Part shown: piece after piece, positions 15,261-22,532 of the stretch | Layout: every line of letters starts with the position of its first letter | How positions within the stretch are numbered: position 1 is the first letter of the stretch | Assembly (NCBI GenBank): GCA_035275105.1 | Contig: DATENL010000204.1 | Span: 1-24,590, forward strand | Direction: 5' to 3' | DNA: 24,590 nt | DNA from: AC-37 sp035275105 | GTDB taxonomy: Bacteria; Actinomycetota; Thermoleophilia; Solirubrobacterales; Thermoleophilaceae | Translations under genes and position numbers: made by a program | Notes under the pieces: model-generated | Told to the model about the DNA's origin: nothing | The model's database searches: none | What the model saw: only the letters and a program-made list of their open reading frames with translations

Positions 15261-15416
15261 CCAAACGCGCGCGGCGCGCCCTTACGCTCGGCGCGAGCCT
15301 CGTGGAGGAGTGGCCTCCCCCCTCCTCGCGAGATCGCGCCGGGTTCCGAGGGCGCTGCGAGGTCGCTGCGGCAGGGATGCCGTGGCGGCCTCGCCCGTCG
15401 GGGGGCCCGTCCCCGC

Positions 15417-16259
15417 CTAGATCCTGAACACCGGCAGCAGGCGCTTCTCGTGCTCGGCCTCGATGCGCGCGGTGACCTCCACGTGCTCCTCGATCCCGGA
15501 GCCGCGCAGATTGGTCGCGAGCAGCTCGTCGACCTGGAACAGGCCCGACGAGTTGTTCATCGCGATCTCGATCCGGACGGCGCGCTCCTCGCCGGGGCCG
15601 AGCGTGACCTCGTCGATCGCGGCCGCCGAGAGCGAGTGGATGTTCGGGCGGCGGCGCTCGAACGGGACGCGCGACCGTCCGTGCGTCATGTCGAGCGCGT
15701 CGGCCACGCGGACGATCCCCGCCTCGAGAGTCAGGGGCTCGCCGCGGCGGCGGTGTCCGATGATCGCGTGCATGGCCTCGGCCACGACCACCGAGCGCTC
15801 GGGCTCCTCGTAGATGCCCTCGAGCAGCGCCGGCAGCTTGCCCGCCGCGAGGAAGAGGCTGTACTCCTCGTGGTCGGCACGGTGGACCGACATGCCGGCG
15901 TCGTGCAGCAGGCAGGCGGCGGCGATCACGACCTCGGCGTCGGCGGCGCGCATCCGGTGCTCGCTGACCATCGCGGGCTCGACCTGCTGCTGACGCAGCA
16001 GCCGGTAGAGCCGCAGCGCGATGTTGAGCACGATCCGCACGTGCACCCACGAGTGGTCGGACATGCCGATCCGGTCCGCCATCGTCTGGCCGGCGTACCA
16101 CCACGCCTTGAGCTGCAGGTCGGCGTCGGCGGCCTCCAGGAATCGCGCCAGCTTGGGGTTGCGCTCGGCCGGCGCGCCGATGGTCATCCGCGCCACGGCC
16201 TCGGCCGGCGGCCCCTCGAAGATCTCCTGCTCGACCTCGGGCGGCTCGGGCACGCTCAC
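15417..16259 (-). CDS. HD-domain metal-dependent phosphohydrolase
   Basis: 280 residues. The HD metal motif is visible as SDHSWVHVRIV (H69/H73), CLLHDAGMS (H119-D120), AMHAIIGHRR (H164, H169) and RVADALDM (D187/D190), the order H...HD...H...D. Such enzymes cleave phosphate esters or nucleotides; the substrate is unknown. The C-terminal third (about 205-280) is a beta-rich segment ending in EAEHEKRLLPVFRI. GTG at 16257-16259 has TACGCT eight bases upstream, suggesting a leaderless message. It sits among phosphate genes but has no PHO array of its own. Confidence 0.85.
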   Translation of the reverse strand: MSVPEPPEVEQEIFEGPPAEAVARMTIGAPAERNPKLARFLEAADADLQLKAWWYAGQTMADRIGMSDHSWVHVRIVLNIALRLYRLLRQQQVEPAMVSEHRMRAADAEVVIAAACLLHDAGMSVHRADHEEYSLFLAAGKLPALLEGIYEEPERSVVVAEAMHAIIGHRRRGEPLTLEAGIVRVADALDMTHGRSRVPFERRRPNIHSLSAAAIDEVTLGPGEERAVRIEIAMNNSSGLFQVDELLATNLRGSGIEEHVEVTARIEAEHEKRLLPVFRI

Positions 16260-16295
16260 GAGGCCGGAGCGTAATCGGCCGCTCGGCGGCTCCGG

Positions 16296-16580
16296 CTACG
16301 CCTTCGCGCGCGTGCGCGCGCCCTTCTTGGCCGCCTGGCTCCGCGCGGCCGCCTTGCGGCGGCGCGTCTTCGCCGCCTTCTTGGCGGCCTCGCTCCGCTT
16401 CTGCGGCCCCCGCTTCGCGCGGTCCTCGATATCCGCCGCGATCGCGCGAAGGTCCTTCACTCGCCTGTTGAGAAGCGCGCCGGCGTCCTTCTCCCGAGTC
16501 GCCAGCTCACGCGCCACCCGCTTTCGCAGCCCACTCGCGCGCAGCTCCCTGAACACCTTCGGATCGATCGACTTCGCCAT
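16296..16580 (-). CDS. Small basic histone H1-like protein
   Basis: 94 residues. The start MAKSIDPKVFRELRASGLRKRVA is fixed by GGGGAGG four to five bases before the ATG; the frame is open farther upstream. Residues 20-55 are helical and charged; the last 35 residues are Ala/Lys/Arg-rich with KKAAK and AAKKGAR repeats, as in bacterial histone H1-like and nucleoid proteins. Such a tail can bind DNA, RNA or polyphosphate. PHO array B lies 44 bp upstream, so it may be made under phosphate limitation, possibly as a partner of polyphosphate (inference). Confidence 0.8.
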   Translation of the reverse strand: MAKSIDPKVFRELRASGLRKRVARELATREKDAGALLNRRVKDLRAIAADIEDRAKRGPQKRSEAAKKAAKTRRRKAAARSQAAKKGARTRAKA

Positions 16581-16623
16581 GTGTCCTCCCCGGTCGCTCC
16601 TTGGATCTTCCCCGATACCGAAC

Positions 16624-16656
16624 CTTGACAACCCGTTCACCGGGTCTTCACGACCC
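16624..16656 (+). promoter_or_regulatory. PHO array B (11-bp repeats)
   Basis: Three units: CTTGACAACCC, GTTCACCGGGT, CTTCACGACCC. It lies 44 bp upstream of the basic protein gene (minus strand), similar to the 39-40 bp spacing of arrays A and C from their minus-strand genes. On the plus strand only a doubtful 22-codon ORF (16680-16748) follows. Confidence 0.6.
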
Positions 16657-16744
16657 GTGGCGCGCGAGTACCGAACCGGATGGTCGACGACGGGCTGCGC
16701 GCACTGCTTCGGGACGGACTGGCCCTGCCGCTGGCCCGCGCGGC

Positions 16745-17371
16745 CTAGCGGCGAGCGTCCTGGAGGGCGATCCCCTCCAGGACGTGCGCGGTGGTCTCGC
16801 AGCTGTCGATCGCCTGCTCGAGCGACTCGAAGATGTCCTTCCAGCGGATCACGACCATCGGATCGATACCGCGCGCGAACAGCGACGCGATCGCCTCGCG
16901 GGAGAGGCGGTCGCCCTCGTTCTCGAGCTGGTGAATCGGCACGAGCCTGCCGACGAGGTCGTCGGGGCGGCGCAGGCCGCCGACCGCCGTCTCGACCGCA
17001 GCGCCCGCCTTCGCCAGCACGGCCGCAAGCTGCTGCGCCTGCTCCATCGGGGCCTCCACGCCGTAGAGCCCGAGCGAATCCGCCGTCTGCTCCGCGAAGT
17101 CGACGATGTCGTCGATCGCGGCGGCGAGCGCGTGGACCTCGGCCGAGGGGAAGGGCAGACGGAGGCCGTTCTCGGCGAGCCGGTGGAGGATGTCGTGCGT
17201 GATCCGGTCCCCCTCCTGCTCCTGCTTGAGGACCTCGCGCGCGAGGTCGCGTTCCTCGGGGTAGCCGGCGAGCAGCTCGCGGAGGGTCTCGGTCGCGACC
17301 CTGGCGTTGCCCGCCGCCTCCTCCAGGAGCACCATCAGGCGCTCGTCGAGGACGGCGCGCCGCAGCCTCAA
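16745..17371 (-). CDS. DUF47 / PhoU-like phosphate protein
   Basis: 208 residues, all-helical. It contains LMVLLEEAAGNARVATETLRELL, VLKQEQEGDRITHDILHRL with the E-x-x-G/A-D metal-type motif (about residues 42-60), IDDIVDFAEQTADSLGLY (about 80-97), then a second repeat with QLENEGDRLSREAIASLF and RWKDIFESLEQAIDSCETTAHVLEGI. This is the PhoU fold in the DUF47 form that usually partners Pit-type phosphate transporters. The TTG start at 17369-17371 overlaps the response-regulator stop as TTGA. No Pit gene lies in the window, and the coupling to a response regulator hints at regulation rather than transport. Confidence 0.9.
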   Translation of the reverse strand: MRLRRAVLDERLMVLLEEAAGNARVATETLRELLAGYPEERDLAREVLKQEQEGDRITHDILHRLAENGLRLPFPSAEVHALAAAIDDIVDFAEQTADSLGLYGVEAPMEQAQQLAAVLAKAGAAVETAVGGLRRPDDLVGRLVPIHQLENEGDRLSREAIASLFARGIDPMVVIRWKDIFESLEQAIDSCETTAHVLEGIALQDARR

Positions 17372-18165
17372 GCTGCGCTGCTGGCGGTCTCGGGCTCGGC
17401 GGCGTCCGGTTCGGCCGTGGCGGCCTGGCCCTCGGCCTCTACCTCGGGGTGCTCGACGGCCTCGGCGCTCTCCGGCTCGAACCGGTAGCCGATCCCGAAG
17501 TGGGTGTGGATGTAGCGCCAGCCCGGCGAGGCCGACTCCAGCTTCTGCCTGAGCTTGCGTACGAAGACGTCCACCGAGCGGTCGCCGTGCGCCATCGCGT
17601 AGCCCCAGACCCGCTGGTAGATCTCCTCGCGCGGCAGCACGCGCGACGGCGCCTCGGCGAGGAGCTGGAGGAGCTCGAACTCGCGGCGCGTGAGGTCGAT
17701 GTTGCGACCCGACACGAACGCCTGGAACTGGTCGGCGCGGATCTCGAGCTCGCCGGCGACCACGGGCCCGCGGTCGGGCGCGATCGCGGCACGCTTGCGG
17801 CGCCGCACGACCGCCTCCACACGCGCGATGACCTCCTCGGGATGGCACGGCTTCGCGATCCAGTCGTCGGCCCCGAGCCGCAGGCCGCGGACGCGCTGCG
17901 CGACCGTGGATCGCTCCGTGCAGACCACGAGGCCCAGGCCGGGCACGCCCTCGCCCACCTGCTGGATGTAGTCCCAGGCCCGCGGCCCGAGCAGCGACAC
18001 GTCGATCACCAGCGCGTTGATGCGCATCGCGACCAGCTCGTGCGGGGGCAGCGGCGCCTCGACGGCGCGGAACTGCCAGCCCATGCTCTCGAGCCTGTTC
18101 GCGAGGACGCGAACGAAGCCGCTGTCGGTGTCGACGACCGCGAGACGAATCGGAGCGTTCGTCAT
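17368..18165 (-). CDS. OmpR/PhoB-family response regulator
   Basis: 265 residues. The receiver (1-120) has the phospho-acceptor D55 (LVIDVS), T83 (VVCTERS) and K105 (WIAKPCHPEE). The usual adjacent acidic pair is D12-T13-D14, so one metal-binding acid looks replaced by Thr. The winged helix (about 140-232) contains LTRREFELLQLLAEAPSRVLPREEIYQRVW and RSVDVFVRKLRQKLE, ending in GIGYRFEP. An acidic Ala/Glu tail of about 33 residues follows, unusual for the family. It probably reads the PHO arrays. ATG at 18163-18165 lies six bases after TAGACT (leaderless). It is coupled to the DUF47 gene; no kinase gene is nearby. Confidence 0.93.
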   Translation of the reverse strand: MTNAPIRLAVVDTDSGFVRVLANRLESMGWQFRAVEAPLPPHELVAMRINALVIDVSLLGPRAWDYIQQVGEGVPGLGLVVCTERSTVAQRVRGLRLGADDWIAKPCHPEEVIARVEAVVRRRKRAAIAPDRGPVVAGELEIRADQFQAFVSGRNIDLTRREFELLQLLAEAPSRVLPREEIYQRVWGYAMAHGDRSVDVFVRKLRQKLESASPGWRYIHTHFGIGYRFEPESAEAVEHPEVEAEGQAATAEPDAAEPETASSAA

Positions 18166-18171
18166 GGCCCC

Positions 18172-18177
18172 AGTCTA
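18172..18177 (-). promoter_or_regulatory. -10 box of the response-regulator gene (leaderless)
   Basis: Minus-strand TAGACT fits TANNNT and is six bases from the ATG, as at sixA and the secreted-protein gene. PHO array C starts 28 bp upstream, so the regulator may control itself. Confidence 0.55.
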
Positions 18178-18204
18178 AGCACCCGGTTGCGCGAAAGGCG
18201 GCGA

Positions 18205-18248
18205 TTTCACAGGTCGTTCACAGGTTCGTCACCAGCCGGTAACCGCGA
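18205..18248 (+). promoter_or_regulatory. PHO array C (four 11-bp units)
   Basis: Units TTTCACAGGTC, GTTCACAGGTT, CGTCACCAGCC and GGTAACCGCGA follow each other without gaps. It lies between the divergent response regulator and the receiver-less regulator. Its unit order closely matches array D before pstS. Confidence 0.75.
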
Positions 18249-18276
18249 TTCCTGGAGCTTGGGCGATGTTCCTGTC

Positions 18277-18606
18277 GTGGACGAGGTCCTCCGCGTGGGA
18301 GCACTCGAGGTACGGCCCGACGAGTTCGTCGCGACCATCGACGGCAGAACGCTGGAGCTCACCGTGCGCGAGCTCCAGCTCCTCACCGCGCTCGCGCGCC
18401 GGCCCGGCCGGATCGTCACGCGCGAGGAGCTGTACACCGCGGTCTGGCAGCGCCCGTTCCGCCCGCACGAGCGGTCCGTCGACGTGTACGTGAAGAGGCT
18501 GCGCCGCAAGCTCGGCGAGGCGTGCATCCAGACCCACTACGGCTTCGGCTACCGGCTGTCCGGCTCGCTTTCACAGCTTCTTCACACGAGCGCCACAGAT
18601 CGGTAA
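18277..18606 (+). CDS. OmpR-type DNA-binding domain without receiver
   Basis: About 109 residues from GTG at 18277; GTG at 18295 (GAGG eight bases upstream) is an alternative giving 103. The whole protein is one winged helix: LRVGALEVRPDEFVATIDGR, LELTVRELQLLTALARRPGRIVTREELYTAVW, RSVDVYVKRLRRKLGE, and TQTHYGFGYRL-like wing residues. It has no receiver and therefore no phosphorylation site. It could bind PHO arrays constitutively, compete with or pair with the divergent response regulator. Its own promoter region is array C, and its last codons (SLSQLLHTSATDR) are encoded by the pstS array D. Confidence 0.85.
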   Translation: MDEVLRVGALEVRPDEFVATIDGRTLELTVRELQLLTALARRPGRIVTREELYTAVWQRPFRPHERSVDVYVKRLRRKLGEACIQTHYGFGYRLSGSLSQLLHTSATDR

Positions 18607-18612
18607 CAGACT
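18569..18612 (+). promoter_or_regulatory. PHO array D before pstS
   Basis: Units TTTCACAGCTT, CTTCACACGAG, CGCCACAGATC and GGTAACAGACT. It overlaps the 3' end and stop codon (18604-18606) of the receiver-less regulator and ends 51 bp before the pstS start. This is the standard place for phosphate control of pst genes. Confidence 0.78.
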
Positions 18613-18663
18613 GCCGCCGATGCGGTGCGAGCCTCGGCGAGGCAACCGAACAGGAGGGACTCG

Positions 18664-19740
18664 TTGAGGTCAAGAGCCTTGATACTGCCGGCACTCGCGC
18701 TGGCGATCGCCGCGGCCGGATGCGGCGACAGCAGTGACAACGGCACGTCCACCGGCGGCGGTGGCGGCGGGACCGTCAACGGCGCCGGCTCGACGTTCGC
18801 CGCGCCGATCTACTCCCAGTGGGGCAACGCCCTGAAGGACCAGGGAGTGACCGTCAACTACCAGCCCGTCGGCTCCGGCGCGGGCGTCGCGCAGTTCGCC
18901 GCCGGCACGGTCGACTTCGGCGCCAGCGACCCGGCTCTCGCGCCCGAGGACAAGGCGACCATCAAGAAGGGCGAGCCGGTCCAGATCCCGATGGCGTTCG
19001 GCGCGATCACGGTCGCGTACAACCTCGAGGGCGTCGACAAGGGCCTGAAGCTCGACGGGCAGACGACCGCCGACATCTTCCAGGGCAAGATCAAGACCTG
19101 GAACGACCCCGCGATCGCGAAGCTGAACTCGGGCGTCAAGCTGCCCGGTGACGCGATCACGGTCGTGCACCGGTCCGACGAGTCCGGCACGACGGCGGGC
19201 TTCACGAAGTTCCTGTCGGCCTACTCGAAGGACTGGGAGAAGTCGATCGGCTCGGACAAGACCGTCAAGTGGCCGACCGGCACCGGCGCGAAGGGCAACG
19301 ACGGCGTCGCCGCCGCCGTGAAGCAGCAGAAGGGCTCCGTCGGCTACGTCGAGGAGGCCTACGCGCTCCAGAACGACTTCACGACCGCGGCCGTGAGGAA
19401 CAAGTCGGGCCAGTTCGTCGAGCCGACGCTCGAGTCGACGACGGCGGCCGGCGAGGGCGTGGAGATCCCCGCCGACCTCGGCATCTCGATCATCGACGCG
19501 CCGAACCCGAAGGCGTACCCGATCGCCTCGCAGACGTTCGTGATCGTCTACAAGGACATGTGCAAGGCCGGGAAGTCGGAGGGCACGGCCAAGGCCGTCA
19601 AGCAGTTCGTCGACTACGGCCTCGGTGAGGGGCAGGGCGTGCTCGGCCAGCTTCAGTACGCGAAGCTGCCCAGCGAGGTCCTGTCGAAGTCGACCGAGGC
19701 CGCGAGCGGCCTCCAGTGCAACGGGAGCCCGATTGCCTAG
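18664..19740 (+). CDS. pstS: Phosphate-binding lipoprotein PstS
   Basis: 358 residues. The TTG start at 18664 is chosen because AGGAGGG lies five to six bases upstream. The signal peptide ends in the lipobox AAGC (C20), so the protein is a lipid-anchored extracytoplasmic phosphate receptor. After a Gly-rich linker (about 27-36) come the family motifs GAGSTFAAPIYSQW (phosphate contact), GTVDFGASDPAL, and VHRSDESGTTAGFTKFL with the Arg/Asp/Ser/Thr binding set, then GNDGVAAAVKQQKGSVGYVE. It feeds phosphate to PstCAB encoded downstream. PHO array D lies immediately upstream. A strong hairpin separates it from the rest of pst. Confidence 0.97.
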   Translation: MRSRALILPALALAIAAAGCGDSSDNGTSTGGGGGGTVNGAGSTFAAPIYSQWGNALKDQGVTVNYQPVGSGAGVAQFAAGTVDFGASDPALAPEDKATIKKGEPVQIPMAFGAITVAYNLEGVDKGLKLDGQTTADIFQGKIKTWNDPAIAKLNSGVKLPGDAITVVHRSDESGTTAGFTKFLSAYSKDWEKSIGSDKTVKWPTGTGAKGNDGVAAAVKQQKGSVGYVEEAYALQNDFTTAAVRNKSGQFVEPTLESTTAAGEGVEIPADLGISIIDAPNPKAYPIASQTFVIVYKDMCKAGKSEGTAKAVKQFVDYGLGEGQGVLGQLQYAKLPSEVLSKSTEAASGLQCNGSPIA

Positions 19741-19756
19741 CGCGATCGCCTGAGGC

Positions 19757-20767
19757 ATGGAAGCCGGCTCGGCCACATTCGCACGGCCCGGAAGCCGCCC
19801 CAAGGTGGGGCGGCTTCCGCTCGTGCGGGCACAGGACAGGGCGCTTCGCTGGGGGCTCACCGGCGTCGCCGCGCTGATCCTCGTCCTGATCGGCGTCTTC
19901 TTCGTCCGGCTCCTGGTGGAGGCCTGGCCGGCATTCACGAAATTCGGCGTCTTCGGCTTCACGTTCACCAACGACTGGGACGTGTCGCGCAACTTCTACG
20001 GCGCCCTGCCGCTGCTCGTCGGCACGCTGATCACGTCGGCGATCGCGCTCTGCATCGGCGTGCCCGTCGCGGTCGCCACGGCCCTGTTCGTGTCCGAGCT
20101 CTGCCCGCGTCGCCTGCGCGGACCCCTCACCGTCACGGTCGAGCTGCTCGCCGCGGTGCCGTCGGTGGTGTACGGGCTGTGGGGCGTCTTCGTGCTGATC
20201 CCAAAGCTGCACGGCTTCGAGCAGTTCCTCGCCGACAAGCTCGGGTTCCTGCCGTTCATCGGCGGCAACGTGCCGGGGCCGAACTACTTCATCGCGGGGC
20301 TGATCCTCGCGATCATGATCCTGCCGATCGTCACCGCGATCACCCGTGAGGTGATGGCGACCGTGCCGCCCGACCACAAGGAGGCGGCGCTGGCGCTCGG
20401 GGCAACGCGCTGGGAGATGATCCGCACGGCGGTGCTGCCGTACTCGCGCGCCGGAATCGCGGGCGCGTCGATGCTCGGGCTCGGCCGTGCGATCGGCGAG
20501 ACGATCGCGGTGACGCTCGTGATCGGCAACGCGCCGACGATCGGGAAGCAGCTCTTCGACCAGGGCTACTCGCTGGCGGCGGTGATCGCCAACGAGTTCG
20601 GCGAGGCCGCGAACAACCCCATGCACCGAGCCGCGCTGATCGCCGCCGGGCTCGTCCTGTTCGTGCTCACGCTGGCGGTGAACCTCCTCGCCCGCTGGTT
20701 CGTCAACCGCGCCGCGCACGGCCGGCGCGCGACGAAGGAGATCGCTGCCGCGGGAGGTCCGGCATGA
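19757..20767 (+). CDS. pstC: Phosphate ABC transporter permease PstC
   Basis: 336 residues with six membrane helices (about 36-55, 75-110, 125-150, 175-195, 235-262, 298-320). The permease loop EAALALGATRWEMIRTAVLPYSRAGI is the ATPase-contact motif, and LGLGRAIGETIAVTLVIGN is PstC-typical. ATG at 19757 has only a GAGG one base away, and GTG at 19823 is an alternative; a 12-bp hairpin (19790-19818) lies between the two candidates. If the later start is real, the hairpin is intercistronic. The stop overlaps pstA as ATGA. Confidence 0.95.
   Translation: MEAGSATFARPGSRPKVGRLPLVRAQDRALRWGLTGVAALILVLIGVFFVRLLVEAWPAFTKFGVFGFTFTNDWDVSRNFYGALPLLVGTLITSAIALCIGVPVAVATALFVSELCPRRLRGPLTVTVELLAAVPSVVYGLWGVFVLIPKLHGFEQFLADKLGFLPFIGGNVPGPNYFIAGLILAIMILPIVTAITREVMATVPPDHKEAALALGATRWEMIRTAVLPYSRAGIAGASMLGLGRAIGETIAVTLVIGNAPTIGKQLFDQGYSLAAVIANEFGEAANNPMHRAALIAAGLVLFVLTLAVNLLARWFVNRAAHGRRATKEIAAAGGPA
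19790..19818 (+). promoter_or_regulatory. 12-bp perfect hairpin after pstS
   Basis: GGAAGCCGCCCC and GGGGCGGCTTCC enclose AAGGT. No T tract follows, so it is not a classic terminator. At the pstS-pstC junction such hairpins often protect or attenuate mRNA, giving more binding protein than permease. It either lies within the first codons of pstC or in its leader, depending on the start. Confidence 0.7.
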
Positions 20768-21624
20768 GCCTCGTGCCGACCTCGACCGGAAGGCGCCGGA
20801 AGGACGTCGTGATGCGCGGCGTCTTGGCCGCAGCCACCGTCGTGGCGCTGATCCCGCTCGTGCTGATCCTCTTCTTCCTGTTCAAGAAGGGCCTCGGCGC
20901 GATCAACGGGGACTTCTTCTCCACCGACCCGAACGGGAACTTCCTGGGCGACCCCGGCGGCATCAAGAGTGCGATCCTGGGCACGCTCGAGATGGTCGGA
21001 CTCGCGACGCTGATCTCGGTGCCGCTCGGGATCGGCGTCGCGCTGTACCTCGTGGAGTACGGCCGCGAGGGGCGCTTCGGCTCGCTCGTCCGCTACTTCA
21101 TCGACGTGATGACGGGCGTGCCGTCGATCGTCTTCGGCCTGTTCGTCTACATCACGCTCGTCCTGAGCGGGTTCGGCGGGGGCTTCGCGGGCTGGAAGGG
21201 CGCGCTCGCGCTCTCGCTCCTGATGCTGCCGATCGTGACGCGCTCCGCCGAGGTGGTGCTGCTGCTGGTGCCGGACTCGCTGCGCGAGGCCGCGCTGGCG
21301 CTCGGCGCGCCGCGCTGGCGGGTCGTCGGCCGGATCGTCCTGCCGACGGCGCTGCCCGGGCTGATCACCGGCTCGCTGCTCGCGATCGCGCGCGGCGCGG
21401 GCGAGACGGCCCCGCTGCTGTTCACCGCCACGCTCGTGAACGGAACCAACTTCGACCTCGGGCAGCGGATGAACTCGCTGCCCGCACAGATCTTCGCGGA
21501 CATCGGGCAGGCGCAGGACCGGCTGGTCACCCGCGCCTGGGGCGCGGCGCTGACGCTCGTGATGCTGATCCTGATCCTCACGCTCGTCGCCCGCCTTACC
21601 GCCAGAAGGAGCCGCCTGACATGA
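20764..21624 (+). CDS. pstA: Phosphate ABC transporter permease PstA
   Basis: 286 residues. Membrane helices begin at about residues 17, 72, 112 and 142, with others near 200 and 260. Family motifs: VPLGIGVALYLVEYGREGRFGSLVRYFIDVMTGVPSIVFGLF, SLLMLPIVTRSAEVVLLLVPDSLREAALALGAPRWRVV (ATPase-contact loop), and AIARGAGETAPLLFTA. It forms the channel with PstC. ATGA overlap with pstC at 20764-20767 and with pstB at 21621-21624 indicates translational coupling. Confidence 0.97.
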   Translation: MSLVPTSTGRRRKDVVMRGVLAAATVVALIPLVLILFFLFKKGLGAINGDFFSTDPNGNFLGDPGGIKSAILGTLEMVGLATLISVPLGIGVALYLVEYGREGRFGSLVRYFIDVMTGVPSIVFGLFVYITLVLSGFGGGFAGWKGALALSLLMLPIVTRSAEVVLLLVPDSLREAALALGAPRWRVVGRIVLPTALPGLITGSLLAIARGAGETAPLLFTATLVNGTNFDLGQRMNSLPAQIFADIGQAQDRLVTRAWGAALTLVMLILILTLVARLTARRSRLT

Positions 21625-22532
21625 TCGACCCGACAACCGGCGAGGTGAGAACAACGGACCCGCCCGATCGCACCACCGGAGAGGCCCCGCGCGACCGGGC
21701 CGCCCCACTCACAGCGGGCGCGATGCAGCGCAAGCCCCGCTCGCGCGCGCGAGACGCGACGGGCCGCCGCGTCTCGGTCGAGGACCTGAACGCCCACTAC
21801 GGCGACAACCACGCCGTGCGGGGCCTGACGCTCGAGTTCGCTCCCAACGAGGTGACGGCGATCATCGGTCCCTCGGGGTGCGGCAAGTCGACGATGGTCC
21901 GCTGCCTCAACCGCATGCACGAGGAGATTCCGGGCGCGCGCGCGTCGGGCCGGGTCCTACTGGACGACGTCGACGTGTACGACGACTCGATCGACGTCGT
22001 GTCGGTGCGCCGCACGATCGGGATGGTCTTCCAGAAGCCCAACCCCTTCCCCACGATGTCGGTGTTCGACAACGTGGCGGCCGGGCTGCGGCTCACGGGT
22101 GTAAGGGGTATCTCGCTGAAGGATCGCGTCGAGGAGGCGCTGCGCGGCGCTGGGCTCTGGGACGAGGTGAGCGACCGCCTCGACGAGCCGGGCATCGGAC
22201 TCTCGGGCGGTCAGCAGCAGCGGTTGTGCATCGCACGGACGATGGCCACCGAGCCCGAGGTGATCCTGATGGACGAGCCGTGCTCGGCGCTCGATCCGAT
22301 CGCGACGCTGAAGATCGAGGAGCTGATCGAGGACCTCAAGCGGCGCTACACGATCGTGATCGTCACGCACAACATGCAGCAGGCGGCACGCGTGTCGGAC
22401 CGGACCGCGTTCTTCACCGTCGACCCGGAGGACAGGGTCGGACGACTGGTGGAGTACGACGACACGGAGACGGTCTTCACCAACCCGAGCGACAGCCGGA
22501 CCGAGGCCTACGTGACGGGTAAGGTCGGATGA
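21621..22532 (+). CDS. pstB: Phosphate ABC transporter ATPase PstB
   Basis: 303 residues. Walker A GPSGCGKST (about 87-95), Q-loop VFQKPNPFP, signature LSGGQQQRLCIARTMA, Walker B VILMDEPCSALDP and the H-loop VTHNMQQA are all intact. The first 48 residues form a polar, disordered-looking extension absent from most PstB proteins (about 250-260 residues); ATG at 21723 (codon 35) would give a shorter form, but AGGAG before 21621 and the ATGA overlap with pstA support the long start. It powers PstCA and relays phosphate status with PhoU. The stop overlaps phoU. Confidence 0.97.
   Translation: MIDPTTGEVRTTDPPDRTTGEAPRDRAAPLTAGAMQRKPRSRARDATGRRVSVEDLNAHYGDNHAVRGLTLEFAPNEVTAIIGPSGCGKSTMVRCLNRMHEEIPGARASGRVLLDDVDVYDDSIDVVSVRRTIGMVFQKPNPFPTMSVFDNVAAGLRLTGVRGISLKDRVEEALRGAGLWDEVSDRLDEPGIGLSGGQQQRLCIARTMATEPEVILMDEPCSALDPIATLKIEELIEDLKRRYTIVIVTHNMQQAARVSDRTAFFTVDPEDRVGRLVEYDDTETVFTNPSDSRTEAYVTGKVG

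Noticed and set aside
15290..15345. GGAGGAG...CCTCCTC inverted match in the gap before the HD-domain gene end
   Set aside because: Imperfect and short for this base composition, with no T tract; not enough for a terminator call.
16680..16748. 22-codon ORF 24 bp downstream of PHO array B
   Set aside because: It has no ribosome site and no homologous feature I recognise, and it overlaps the stop of the DUF47 gene on the other strand. The array is better explained by the basic protein gene.
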